The notes under the pieces are model-generated. The model searched no databases, was not told the DNA's origin, and saw nothing but the letters and a program-made list of their open reading frames with translations. DNA of 64,000 bases. Source: Dichomitus squalens LYAD-421 SS1. Lineage: Eukaryota; Basidiomycota; Agaricomycetes; Polyporales; Polyporaceae. Shown in pieces: positions 46,937 to 58,392 of this stretch; position 1 is the first letter of the stretch; each line of letters opens with the position of its first letter. The translations under genes and the position numbers were made by a program. The stretch lies in assembly GCF_000275845.1 (NCBI RefSeq), contig NW_006766883.1:1511163-1575162 (forward strand), written 5' to 3'.

Positions 46937-48808
46937 ATGCCCTCTATCGCATCACTCCCAATCCAACATCCTTCTTGGACCTACCTTACTCTCGCACCCA
47001 TTCTTGCCCTAGGAGCGTTGTCCCCAACGCCTTCTTTACCCCCTCTCGTCCTGCTACTCGCAATATTGCGCCTGCATGCGGGTACTATCGTTCCACGACG
47101 CAACTGGTCCGGTGGGGCTAAACAAATCATCTTGATTACCCTTTCCATAGCTATAGCGCACGCGGGATCATCCTTGCACGCTCTGTCAACGCCGTCCATC
47201 TCACTTTTTGTATTGGCATTGATCTCTACAGTGACAACTGTCATCGCTGCATCTGCAGTGGCCCTCGGGTACTACCTCGAACGCGCCTTTCGCACTTCAT
47301 GGGCTCTCGCCACAGTCTTTCCAGCCACTTGGGCTACCGCTTGGGCTCTAGTTGAGTACTGCAGCCCGATTGGCCAGCTCGCAACCTGGAGTCCGGTCGT
47401 CCAGGTTGGAGGATACGCGTGGCTCAGGCACGTCGGTGGACAGGTCGCAATCAACTGGGTGGTTGCGGCCTGGGCTGTCGTCTTCGCGGATGCGGCTGGA
47501 AAATGGATAGTAGGGTCAAGCGACGAGGAGGTAATCGTGACCGCCGCTCCTCACCTCATCTCTGTGGCTGAAGACGATTTTCCTGCCGTCGAGGTCACTC
47601 CTCCTACTCCCAATGCCAATGGCACCACCGCAACAAGCTACGAGCCATCGCGTAGCCCGAGTTCAACGCATCTCCTAACGGGGCTGTTACTCGCCCTGGC
47701 CGTCCCTTCTTACTTCACATCCGACTTGCCCACTCATGTCGCCGCCCGGAACGTTACCCCTTTTGGCGTCGCTTGCGCCCTGCCGTTCCCAATGAGGAAT
47801 GGGAGGCCATTGGGCCCTCCTGGCTTGGATGACTACATAGCAGAGTCGAGGACGCTGCAGAGCAGTGCACAAATCGTGCTCTGGCCCGAGAGCGCCGTGC
47901 ATTTCCAGTCCCGCAACGAGAGGGAAGATGCATTCAACAAGACACAGCAACGCATGAATCGCGGCGTCTACTACGGCATTGGCTTTGACGAGATCGTTCA
48001 TGAAGACTCAGCAGACGGCGTCTGGAGGGCCGGCATGAGGAGAAACGGGCTCGTTCTCCTGAGTTCAGAGGGCGTGGTGTTCGAATATTACAAAAGACAT
48101 CTTGTCCCAAGTAAGCTCGCTTATCATTCATGCTTCCGAAGTGATGCTCATGCATTTACCTCCCTTCATGTAGTAGCCGAGTCGTTCTCGATGACGCCTT
48201 CCAACGAGAGGCCGACCATGTTCACAATGCAGCTCAAGGCCCCAAGGGGGTGGTCGGCTCCATCATGGGCTCCGGGTCCCAACTACACGCGGCCCGTCGA
48301 CTTCACTGCATCCATCTGCCTCGACTTCTCGACTTCCTCTTCGTTCGCTGGCCTGCCGTCTCGCCCCGCACTCATCCTCGCCCCGGCCCGAACGTGGCAC
48401 ACGAGCATCGGGCTCGCGATGTGGGAGCAGGCTAAGGCGCGTGCCGAGGAGCAGGGGAGCATGGTGCTCTGGTGCGACGGCGGCGAAGGTGGGGTAAGCG
48501 GCGTGGCCGGGAAGGGGATGCACGCCTTCAGGCAGGTCGGCCCGGGCTCCTGGTCTCAGACCGTGAGCATCCCGTGGCCGTTCGACCAGCGTCGCACGGT
48601 ATTCTCGGTTGTGGGGACGTCTACTGCGTTGGGTGTGGTCTGGGCCCTTGCGGGTTTGTTCTGGATGGCCGGAGTTGTTAGAAGCACATTCAACGATCGT
48701 GACCATGGGGCGGGCAGAGCGACGGTGAGGATTGTTCGGAGCATCCGCGCAGCTGTAGAATACGTCAGTCGACGGGATAGACGGGGTGAAACGGAACCAT
48801 TGCTGTAG
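46937..48808 (+). CDS. Apolipoprotein N-acyltransferase-like membrane nitrilase-fold protein
   Basis: Resembles bacterial Lnt: hydrophobic N-terminal half with about five to six membrane segments (for example YLTLAPILALGAL, LPPLVLLLAILRL, ISLFVLALISTVTTVIAASA, WALATVFPATWATAWALVEY) and a carbon-nitrogen hydrolase domain. The catalytic Glu-Lys-Cys set is visible: VLWPESAVHF, EYYKRHLVP and TASICLDFS. A last hydrophobic segment (ALGVVWALAGLFWMAGVV) closes the protein. Two exons (intron 48111-48173) give 602 residues. The 63-bp intron is stop-free and in frame. The substrate in fungi is not established from sequence; lipid or amide transfer at an internal membrane is inferred from the fold. The family also occurs in other fungi. 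Confidence 0.78.
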   Translation: MPSIASLPIQHPSWTYLTLAPILALGALSPTPSLPPLVLLLAILRLHAGTIVPRRNWSGGAKQIILITLSIAIAHAGSSLHALSTPSISLFVLALISTVTTVIAASAVALGYYLERAFRTSWALATVFPATWATAWALVEYCSPIGQLATWSPVVQVGGYAWLRHVGGQVAINWVVAAWAVVFADAAGKWIVGSSDEEVIVTAAPHLISVAEDDFPAVEVTPPTPNANGTTATSYEPSRSPSSTHLLTGLLLALAVPSYFTSDLPTHVAARNVTPFGVACALPFPMRNGRPLGPPGLDDYIAESRTLQSSAQIVLWPESAVHFQSRNEREDAFNKTQQRMNRGVYYGIGFDEIVHEDSADGVWRAGMRRNGLVLLSSEGVVFEYYKRHLVPSKLAYHSCFRSDAHAFTSLHVVAESFSMTPSNERPTMFTMQLKAPRGWSAPSWAPGPNYTRPVDFTASICLDFSTSSSFAGLPSRPALILAPARTWHTSIGLAMWEQAKARAEEQGSMVLWCDGGEGGVSGVAGKGMHAFRQVGPGSWSQTVSIPWPFDQRRTVFSVVGTSTALGVVWALAGLFWMAGVVRSTFNDRDHGAGRATVRIVRSIRAAVEYVSRRDRRGETEPLL

Positions 48809-49129
48809 CTCATGTCATTCTGTCTATTTCGCCTCTCATGTGCCTGGTCATGTTGATGCCCGTTGCAGCTGATCCGGAGTGGATTTGTAGCGTTAGGAAT
48901 TGACAGCTCCTCTTGGGTGTTCGCATACCTCTCACGTGTCTCGGAGCCCTCAAACGTGAAGGAGCAACAATGGCATGCGCCATATTTTTCAAAGTCTATC
49001 TGGGGACACGATTGTCTTTTACGGCAGACAACAGAGTTATCGGACACCGCCTAGGATGGCCCGAAACAGGAGGATCATTGGCTCTGTGTTATGCACTCGA
49101 GGCCACGCCCCATCTGCGTGTCGATCGTA
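48809..49129. other. Intergenic
   Basis: About 320 bp downstream of the acyltransferase-like gene; nothing recognised. Confidence 0.4.
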
Positions 49130-49994
49130 TCGAACGGTAAAGGGTGGATGCGCGGAATGACATATCAATGATATATCGAAGAGCATCCTGATTCGAAGAT
49201 GAATTTCGAAGCAGAACCTCTAGAAGAGTCTGCAGAATGGGGTACCTGGAGAGGCGAGTAATCTCCGTCAGTCGAATAGGTCCTGGTGAACGGAGGTGCG
49301 AAGGAACTAAGCGACCAGTCTCACCGTGACCTATACGTATGTTTATGGCTTGGAAGAATTGGACCCATGACTGCTGGGTGGGGTGAGCTGAGGATGTTTC
49401 AAGTGAGAGCCACGATCGCGCTGTCAAGGTTAGGTGGACGACCGTGGTGGCCCAGACCAGCTGCTCGGAGAGGATGACCACAGCGCAGCCGTAGGTTCCG
49501 TAGAACGCCCTAATACTGAATTAGCACATGTTACCCGGTGTGCAGATACCTCGTGCATGGGCAAGAACGCGAGTAGGAGGACCGGTGTCCGAACGGCATG
49601 AGAACGCCAGTACTCGTAACGGAGGAGCACGATATTTGAGGAGTTTGCTCCAGTGACATCTATTCGCGCGCCATGAGCGCAACATAAGATAGAGACCGCG
49701 GTCAGTGATTGTTAGGAGGCGAGGGTCGAGAGGGGGGGGCGGTAAACGACATGAGAGATTAAGTACAAGCCAGTGCGCTTACCGGAGAACACGGCGGCGC
49801 CTGGGTGGGCAGCAGCCTCGAGGCAGGCCCGGTCGGCGCAGACATTCTCTTCCGTGGTGCTTGCTTGTGTCCCCCGCGATCTGAGGTATCCATTTCTCAT
49901 CTTCGGTTGGTCGCTTTCGATATCTCGCAAGGTGTGAAGACTCGCGCCTGGGCCAGGAGGATTCCACGCACTCTTCATTCGCGGCCGTCCTCAT
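49130..49994 (-). other. Possible unrecognised minus-strand gene or relic
   Basis: Several minus-strand segments look coding and lie next to splice-like borders. They include ACLEAAAHPGAAVFS ending at a gtaagc donor (about 49785), NIVLLRYEYWRSHAVRTPVL preceded by an AG acceptor (about 49655), a hydrophobic block AVVILSEQLVWATTVVHLTL (about 49460), and YPILQTLLEVLLRNSSSNQD (about 49215). The hydrophobic block suggests a membrane segment. Phases between exons do not all join cleanly: one join needs a weak gttctt donor. The segment may therefore be a decayed gene. No family recognised. Confidence 0.25.
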
Positions 49995-50060
49995 CTACTG
50001 CGAGTCCGTCAAGCTTCTCCCTCCCCAACGGGTCCACGATCCAAGGACTTGTGAGTCACT

Positions 50061-53000
50061 ATGCATCCATCCAAGCCTTCTCTTCAGTCGAGACTTGCGA
50101 ACGGCCGTCAAGGCTCGCTGCGTGCCTCGGCCGGGCCCTCCCCGCTTTCCGAAACATTCACTGACAACCCACCTTCGGAGCAGGCCTTCGCCCTCATCCC
50201 GACCTCGCCCTCCGGAGCTCCTTCCGAAGGCCTGCCGCTTGCCTCAGAGCAGGAAAACGAAGAGTTCGAGGAGATTACCTACGACGAGCTACGTCTATCT
50301 CTTTGTCCTGCTGATACCGCGCACTTCGCGCCCGTCTTCGGTGAGCATCCACTCAATGTCCGTATCAAATAAAGTCAATAACCTTCGGATATCCAGACTA
50401 CCAGCGGGCATACCATCCATCTTTGCTCTCGCGCTCCCGCACCTCGCTCTCCCGGCTCCGGAAGCTCTCTCAAGCCTCGCTGAAAAAGTCGCGCGAGGTA
50501 ATTAGCCGTCCGCGACGTCGAGAATCCACTGGTTCCGATCACAGGCATACTCTTGCTGTTGCCATCCGCAGACCCTCTACCGACTCCTCCGCGTCGAGCA
50601 GAACATCTAGCTCCCTCAGGACACCGCCACAGTCGCAGTCTACGCTCTTTCTCACCAACGATCCATTCCGCAAGGGCGAACGTCCGATCGAAGAGGACCA
50701 CCCAGTCGTCCGTGCCGTCGAGCAAATAGTCACCGAACCAGAAGACATTGTCCTCGCTGCGACACCGCGCACTCCGAAGGCGAGATCCATCACCTCGTCC
50801 CTAAAACGCCTTCGCACCCTCAGCAAAGCCCCGCTCTTAGTAGGCGCCCGTAGACGCGCGCCGCAAGTCTGTCAGATACTTTCAGCCGAAAGTTCTGGTG
50901 CTCCCGCACGCAGCCCCNNNNNNNNNNNNNNNNNNNNNNNNNNNNNNNNNNNNNNNNNNNNNNNNNNNNNNNNNNNNNNNNNNNNNNNNNNNNNNNNNNN
51001 NNNNNNNNNNNNNNNNNNNNNNNNNNNNNNNNNNNNNNNNNNNNNNNNNNNNNNNNNNNNNNNNNNNNNNNNNNNNNNNNNNNNNNNNNNNNNNNNNNNN
51101 NNNNNNNNNNNNNNNNNNNNNNNNNNNNNNNNNNNNNNNNNNNNNNNNNNNNNNNNNNNNNNNNNNNNNNNNNNNNNAGACGAGCCAGGTGGTAGTTGAT
51201 AGTCGGCTTGTGTTTTCTTGTCGGGGCAGGCTTCACAGATGCTGAGTTGATGCTCTAGATCCTGCTGATACAGAAAGGTTACTCACTGCTCAGTCGAGAC
51301 TTGCGAACGGCCGTCAAGGCTCGCTGCGTGCCTCGGCCGGGCCCTCCCCGCTTTCCGAAACATTCACTGACAACCCACCTTCGGAGCAGGCCTTCGCCCT
51401 CATCCCGACCTCGCCCTCCGGAGCTCCTTCCGAAGGCCTGCCGCTTGCCTCAGAGCAGGAAAACGAAGAGTTCGAGGAGATTACCTACGACGAGCTACGT
51501 CTATCTCTTTGTCCTGCTGATACCGCGCACTTCGCGCCCGTCTTCGGTGAGCATCCACTCAATGTCCGTATCAAATAAAGTCAATAACCTTCGGATATCC
51601 AGACTACCAGCGGGCATACCATCCATCTTTGCTCTCGCGCTCCCGCACCTCGCTCTCCCGGCTCCGGAAGCTCTCTCAAGCCTCGCTGAAAAAGTCGCGC
51701 GAGGTAATTAGCCGTCCGCGACGTCGAGAATCCACTGGTTCCGATCACAGGCATACTCTTGCTGTTGCCATCCGCAGACCCTCTACCGACTCCTCCGCGT
51801 CGAGCAGAACATCTAGCTCCCTCAGGACACCGCCACAGTCGCAGTCTACGCTCTTTCTCACCAACGATCCATTCCGCAAGGGCGAACGTCCGATCGAAGA
51901 GGACCACCCAGTCGTCCGTGCCGTCGAGCAAATAGTCACCGAACCAGAAGACATTGTCCTCGCTGCGACACCGCGCACTCCGAAGGCGAGATCCATCACC
52001 TCGTCCCTAAAACGCCTTCGCACCCTCAGCAAAGCCCCGCTCTTAGTAGGCGCCCGTAGACGCGCGCCGCAAGTCTGTCAGATACTTTCAGCCGAAAGTT
52101 CTGGTGCTCCCGCACGCAGCCCCAGCGCCATCGAGAGCCCTCAGATCCCCGAGCTAGTCTTCGAGCATATCGACTTATCTATCGTCTTAGAAGAGGATCA
52201 GCCCTTCCCATCTCTCCCAGTCTCTCGCATCGATTCCGTTTCCTCCTCGCCCCCAGATACAGAACTGCCCCGTATCGAGATCGTGAAAGCAAGTCCACGC
52301 CTCGGTCCACGTATATCGTCAGCCTTACGCCAGCTCCGTCTTCCTCAGTTCGAGTTCGTTGATCCACTGTCGCTAGCCGCTTCCGTCCCACCCTCTGCCG
52401 TCGAAGGTACCCCGCTCTTCGGAAGCACAGCACCTTCACCTTCTTGGCTCTCTCGTAACGTCCAGAACCTAGAGATCAATTCCTCCTTTCCCGTCGACGT
52501 AACAAGTAACAGTCCCGCGCCGTTACCTATCCGCCCTCCGCCATCCCCGCCCCTCTACATTGTTCCACGTTCACTCCGTCCGGATACTTATTACCTCCGA
52601 GGACCCGAGGTGAGTATCCGTGACACCCCTCCCTGTGTATGGCAGAATCTCAGCCCGTTTTGCAGATCGAGTTTGAGTTTGCGACCGCGCCCCAGACCCC
52701 GCAGTCCACGAGTTCTTCTCTCATACTCTACAGCCCGTCCCAACGTGCCTCGTTCCTAGCGCCGACAAGTGTCGTTGGTTCGCGTCCGACCTCCCACAAT
52801 CGTCTCTCTGTGATCTATAGCCAATCCACCGTAGACAACCGGCGAAGCATTCATTCGGTCGTATCTTACAACGAGGAACGCGAAGGCCAGGACGTTATCA
52901 GGGTGAGTGTTTTTGTGACGCGCCAAGTCTGTTGGCTGACGGCCCTAAAGAATACATCCTTCAACGTTTACGTCGTTTCTTCGGAAGACACCGACCAGCC

Positions 53001-53900
53001 TCTCACTCCGCTTGCTTTTGGTACGTCCAGTTTTAGCATGTTTTGGAACATCCTTAACGTGGCGAGGTATCAACCGCAGAAAACCCTCTATCCACTCTTC
53101 CCGACCCCGAGAACCCTGGGACTCCTGCCGCAGCGCCCAGTAAATCCCCTTACGACATCTTTGTTCCGCATCCGAAGGCACACGAATACTCGGAGGCCGT
53201 CAATTTTCAACCTCCTCCTTATCTCATAGCATTTGTCAAGCAAATCCTCCGCACGACCGTCATGAACGTAGATCTCTACGAAAAGCAGGCCGACACCGTC
53301 GATTGGGGAGGAGAGGTCGACTACTCGGGCTACGAGTGGTTCAAGGATCCTCCCGCTCGCCCTGAGGTAAAACGCCCTTCACTTTTGCTCGTGTCTACAC
53401 CGCTCACGTGGACAATAGCCCCCTCAGCCCCAACCAAGCACGACGGACAATTATGTCCCTCAGCCTGGCGTCATCGAGCAGAATGAGGCGTTTGACTTCG
53501 CGCTGAAAAGCGCACCAAACGTCCTGTACGCACGTTTCAAACAGTTCGGCCAGGTGCGTCTCATGACCCCTCCCCTTGTCTCACATCCTCGCTGCCGACT
53601 GACATGTTCCGTCCACAGCTCGGCGTGCTTGCGTGGTGCTCAGAATTCAGCGAGCTGATCGATGCCCTCAAACAACTCGGCTTCGAGGGCAACATGTTTG
53701 TCTCCACGCGCACGCAGGCCCTCAAGACTTGCGAGGAGATCCTCCGGCTGAACCTCAGCATCGAGATGCAGATCATCGTCATGTACCTCTCCTCGCAGGT
53801 CGCGCGGCTGCGCCGCTTCCTTGACTCGGACAGGCAGTGGGACGATTACCCCAAACCCCAGTTCCCACTAGACTACACAGAATACCCGCGCGAAAGGTGA
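50061..53900 (+). CDS. Unrecognised protein interrupted by an assembly gap and duplication
   Basis: The start MHPSKPSLQSRLANGRQGSL lies in the first copy of a duplicated segment; the 3' part follows the second copy. The N-terminal half is Ser/Arg/Pro-rich (SRSRTSLSRLRKLSQASLKK). The C-terminal half is more ordered: SPYDIFVPHPKAHEYSEAVN, PPPYLIAFVKQILRTTVMNV, SGYEWFKDPPARPE, LGVLAWCSEFSELIDALKQL and LSIEMQIIVMYLSSQVARLR, ending TEYPRER. Several short introns are needed, for example one after 52610 (GPE to PVLQIEFEF). The second copy reads from 51304 without an ATG of its own. Removing one copy and the Ns would give one continuous gene. I recognise no domain; it looks like a basidiomycete-specific protein. 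Confidence 0.5.
50084..50917. repeat. 834-bp direct repeat, first copy
   Basis: Identical, as far as read by eye and by the identical translations in several frames, to 51290-52123 (offset 1206). It ends exactly at the first N of the gap. Confidence 0.95.
50918..51177. other. Run of 260 Ns (assembly gap)
   Basis: Unknown bases joining two contig pieces. Any coding call across it is unreliable. Confidence 0.99.
51290..52123. repeat. 834-bp direct repeat, second copy
   Basis: Second copy of 50084-50917. Unlike the first it continues into unique downstream coding sequence, and its 112-bp upstream flank (51178-51289) differs from that of the first copy. Confidence 0.95.
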
Positions 53901-54782
53901 CAATCGTAGCACATATGACTTCCTCTTTCCCCGTCCTGGATACTTGTGGTTTATGTCCCGTATATAGGCATGCCGATTTTGTACGTGCCTCTGGCACGAG
54001 GTGTGGTGGTCCCATAAGCTTTTGAGCACATATGTATCATATCTCCACGCATATGACTGTAATCTCCCCTCTTCTTTAGTTCTTGTCTTATGCATGTACT
54101 TCACGATGTACTATGAACATCTTCAACATCATCTCAGTGCGTTGTACGCACGGACCGGCACATACAGATGGAACGTTATCTTGGCATTGTCAACACATGC
54201 TTGATACAGCAGGATTTTCGAACGTCGCTTGTCCCTTCAACAGCAGCCTCCCCTTCGTCGTGATCCTGCCCATCGTCTGTATAGCTCGGTATGGGGGTCC
54301 AAAGAGGGCCAGGGACGGTAAGCGTCGCACAGCATTGACAAGCCGAGCCTCCTTGTACGTTTGGAAGAGAAGTCAGGTGGGAGGTCACTCAAGTCTCGGG
54401 TTCGTGGTCATCGACCCGTATACTGATTTGGCTGAGGTAACCTGGCCGCTGCAAATAACAAATGGTGTTTGCGATTAGTATCGAATGTCAACATCTCGAC
54501 CCGTAGTACAATGACAGCAATAGTCCTTATAAGATTAAAGATGAGCTGAAGTGCGGACGAGCCGAGCGTCGACCAGAGAGGAGATAGATCCGCGGATGCC
54601 CGAAACAACCATGCAGAGAGGGAACGAATATGATGTTGGTTGGTGATGAAGGAAAGCAATAGCAGCATGAGTATGCGTGACGTAGCAGTAGTCTAAGCAA
54701 TGTGCAAGGCGAATGTCTCTCTTAGTATGTACAGCGTGCAAACGGCTTGGTATCGGGGTGGTGCTCATGGCATTATGAGTCG
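53901..54782. other. Convergent 3' intergenic region
   Basis: About 880 bp between convergent genes, AT-richer than the exons. No gene recognised; short frames on both strands are not protein-like. Confidence 0.45.
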
Positions 54783-57700
54783 TTAGTGCGTGTTCGAGTG
54801 GCTCCAGCCAGTGGGAGAGCCGTTTCCATTCGCCAATGACGCTGGGAGGGGCGCGGGCGTGTACGACGACAGACGAGGAGGATCTGGAAGGGGATTGGCT
54901 AGCGTCATGGACACTGGAGACGGCTGATACGCTGAGAGGCGAGGGGGATTCGGGAGGGGGTTGTGCGAAAGGGGTTCAGGCGAGCTGTACGGCGCGTGTC
55001 TGTAGAATTGTTGCGCAGGAGACATCGCGAGGTTCTGCGGAGGGGGTGACGTATACGGGCTGTAAGGAGGGTGTCCTTGGGCCACCTGGTAAGGCGTCTG
55101 CACGACCATGTACGTGTGGCTGGAGCCGTACGACTGGGCGATCGGGGGCGCGCTGGACGGCTTCTGCATCTCCGCGACGGCGGCAACGCTCGGGATGGAG
55201 GTCACCCGCTGCAACTCGGTGCTGATGAACGTCGATGGGCGAGAGTCACTCCCGATCGTCGCCGGGGTAGAGACGATGGGGATGCCGTCCGGGCCGTAGG
55301 CCATGCTGCGGGCCTTCCAGAGCCTCTCCATCTCCCAAGCGTCCTTGGCCCTCACGGACGACCAATCCGCAGCGCTATGCAACTCAGACGTGGGTCTGGG
55401 AGCAGACGGGGTCGTGGAAAGATGGTGCTCACGGTGGTGCTGCTCATGGGCCTGAACCGGTGACACAGCGATGACGGGGATGGCGCTGGTCGCCTTAACC
55501 GACCTGCTCTCCTCATGTTCGCTCGGCTTCTTGACGCTACGACGTGAGGAGACAGGGGTCTGAGTTGAACGAACGGTATTGACAGAGGGAGGCTTGTCTC
55601 GCCCGCTCACTGACGGGTGCCTTTTGTGCCGTGATTCGCCATCCTCGCTACTGCTGCGGTCCCGGTGGCGCCTACTGTCTTCACGCTGAGCTGCATGTTC
55701 ACGGTCATGGTCAGAAGACTTGGCCTTCTCCTTCGCCCTCTCTTTGTCCTTCTCCCTCTCCCTCTCCTTGTCCTTCGACTTCGAAGACTTCTTGGGAGAC
55801 TCCGAGGACGCACCGACCAATTCCCACTGCTCACCCATACCCATGATGACCTCCGCTTGCTGCATCGTGCCCGAGGCGCTGCGAACGAGCTTGAACGTCT
55901 CCGTCTCACGGATGGACTTAGAACGTGAGGTATCCTTTGACTTGGTGGGAGAGCGATCGACTCCCGCCTTGGTGGGAGAACGGTCAGCGCGCTTGCTACT
56001 CGACCGCGCCGGCTCTTGGACCTCAACCACAGAGGGAGGCATGACGAGATGAGCCGGGGCGGCATACGGCGTGGGAGGGTTAACAAACATAGATGCGCGC
56101 GCCAAGGCGATCTCCTCCGGTGACGCCAGCGGAAGAGGGCCAACGGTGGAAGCTTGAGATGTCGCCGCAACTGAATGCCTCTCATGGCCGTTGAGACGTG
56201 GTGAGGCGGGCAGCACGACAGTCGACGGCGAAGGGGAGCTATCCGGTTCACTGACCTCAGTGAGAGATTGCAGTGCTTGGGCAGGAGTGGGTGGAGGAAG
56301 GTCAGGCAAGGGCGGTGAAGAAGGGGGAGAGGGCGCTTGTACAGGAGGGTCCGTTAGCGTGTAACGCTTGATTTGAGGGCTGATGGGTAATGGAGACTCT
56401 GTCCTCGGAATATCAGGTAACGGCAAGTCTTTCTCGGAGGCGGGGCCCGGGGGTGGAGTAGTTGGTGTCCCTGGCTCTGGAAGAGACGCCGCCGCTTGCA
56501 CGGGCGTGTGTTCACCTGAACTAGATGGGTCGTCAGGGTTGGCTACCGTCAGCCTACCGGACGTGGGCATCTCCAGAACGGATAACGACTCAGATGAACG
56601 TCGCCCTTCAGTTCCCGGTGCGCGTGCGTCTGGGACAGCCTCTATAGAGGGTGGCGGGACACGCTTGGGAGGCTCTGGAGACTTTGATATATGAGACGAA
56701 GTTCGCTGTCGCGTCATCGGAGCCTGCGGGCTAATGGGCGATTGCGTCCGACCTGTCTCCAGACTGCTTTGATGCTGCCACTCGCTCCCCAAACCGTTCT
56801 GCGTCGTGCGCTTGTCCGCCTTCCGCAGTACGCTGAACCTCTTGACAAGGCGTCCCAGAACGCTTCCTCGTCTGGACTTCTGCAAAGACGGCTGCAGCGA
56901 AGGAAGCGACGTCATAGAAGGCGCCATGGCTGACTGGCGGCGAAGATCCTTCGCCTGTAAGCTATCGCCTGAATCACATTCTGTTAGATGCGGCTGTATA
57001 TCGTGAATGAGTCAGACGAACCGTCCACCCCAGGACCGCTAAACAAATCATGAAACGGCTTGCGCCGTTTGCTCAACTTTCGAGGCAGCTGTATTTGCGC
57101 AGGATCTATGGCGTGTAAGTGCACCGCGGAAGTAGATTGTGACAATGGGGAAGGCGCAGTGGTCCGATGACGATTGCCATGGGTCATGCTTGACCGCCGA
57201 GGACGATAGTTGAAATAATTCGGCGTCGTGGGGCCTGGGCTGGTGGGACTCTGTGCGCCAAGTTGTTACTGCATGCCCCTGAAACCAAGGTCGAAATCAC
57301 GTACCTCTGGCGGGTCATATGGTGAATGATGGTTCCCATCTGGACTGTTGGGATCCGCTCCATTCGCCAAATCCACTCCTTGGTTAGTGGTCTGGGAAAC
57401 CTTTCTCACGCGTGGATGGAAGGGTTCCTGTATGCGTATCTGCGAAGATGATGGAGTGGGCAGAGGCGACCCTGATGGAGTCCTACTCGGGCCTGCCATG
57501 CCCGACGGATCCTGACCGCGCTCGGGCGCGGACGCCATGGGCGGAAATGAAGGGGAGAACACCGACGGCGGTCTGCCATCGACTGTCGGAGGAAGCAGGT
57601 GGTGATTACGATACCAGCGTGGACCAGAAGGGTTGTGAAGGGGGTATTTGACACGAAACTGTGCAGCGGACGCGGTCGCGGTCTCGACTTCACGGTGGTA

Positions 57701-57913
57701 CCAGGTAGGGAGCTCGTTCAATGGATCTGGGATGATGGAGATTGCGAAAGGCTTGAAGGTGGGACGCGCCGCCTCGGGATCCCTCTCCTGCGTGTCCATA
57801 CTGGCGCTGCGGGTAGCATGGCCATTTTGCGCATGGGGTTCTTCATGTTTCTTGGTGGCCTTACGGGTGAGAAAGCTCTTGCCCCGCGTTTGTTTGCGAG
57901 CAGGAGCATCCAT
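54783..57913 (-). CDS. Unrecognised large disordered protein
   Basis: Three exons (57913-57305, 57250-57037, 56968-54783) join in frame to 1002 residues. The start MDAPARKQTRGKSFLTRKAT was chosen as the first ATG of the open frame. The most ordered-looking part is near the N-terminus: FKPFAISIIPDPLNELPTWY, AAQFRVKYPLHNP and WYRNHHLLPP. The rest is Ser/Pro-rich, with a Lys/Glu/Arg run (KSKDKEREREKDKERAKEKA, about 55740), AEVIMGMGEQWELVGAS (about 55830) and WEMERLWKARSMAYGPDGIP (about 55310), two short patches that may be binding motifs. The tail repeats PNPPRLSAYQPSP-like units. No domain recognised. Composition suggests a cortical or signalling scaffold, a guess. It faces the purine gene across 479 bp. 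Confidence 0.6.
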
Positions 57914-58392
57914 CGCGAGCTCGGAAGAAAGAGGTATAGGGGGCGACAAGAGTTATGGTACGCCCGAGACGTGAGTTTACAACAGTTGTCTCGAGCGGCG
58001 AGCCCTGGCCGAGAAGCGCAACAACCGCTAGCTTTCAAGTCGATGTGCCAGCAAATCTCCGTCGCGGATGAGGATGGGGTATGTGTGTGAGCTGAGACTG
58101 CTATAGGGGAATTGGCATGAGGGAAAGAGAGTACGGAGAAACGAGCGGCGGGAGGGTCGGAGAGGGAGCAACCCAGACGGATGAGAGAGTCGAGAGACCG
58201 ACCACGTTCCTCGTGCGCTTCCACCTCAGTCGCGCGACCGCATGCCTGGCGTCTGTTTGGGCGCCTCACCTGTGATCTGGGCGTCCGCTGGGCTGGCCCG
58301 CCCACCGCGCGCGCAAAATTGGCACTGCTTCTCGCCGCCATCTTTTCCTCAGATCTCGCCTCGCGCACGCCCTCTCCTCGCGGCTCGCGTCT
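57914..58392. promoter_or_regulatory. Divergent promoter region, scaffold gene and ADE5,7
   Basis: About 480 bp between two divergent start codons. No TATA box or recognised regulator site. The GC-rich plus-strand frame leading into 58393 lacks a domain signature. Confidence 0.4.
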
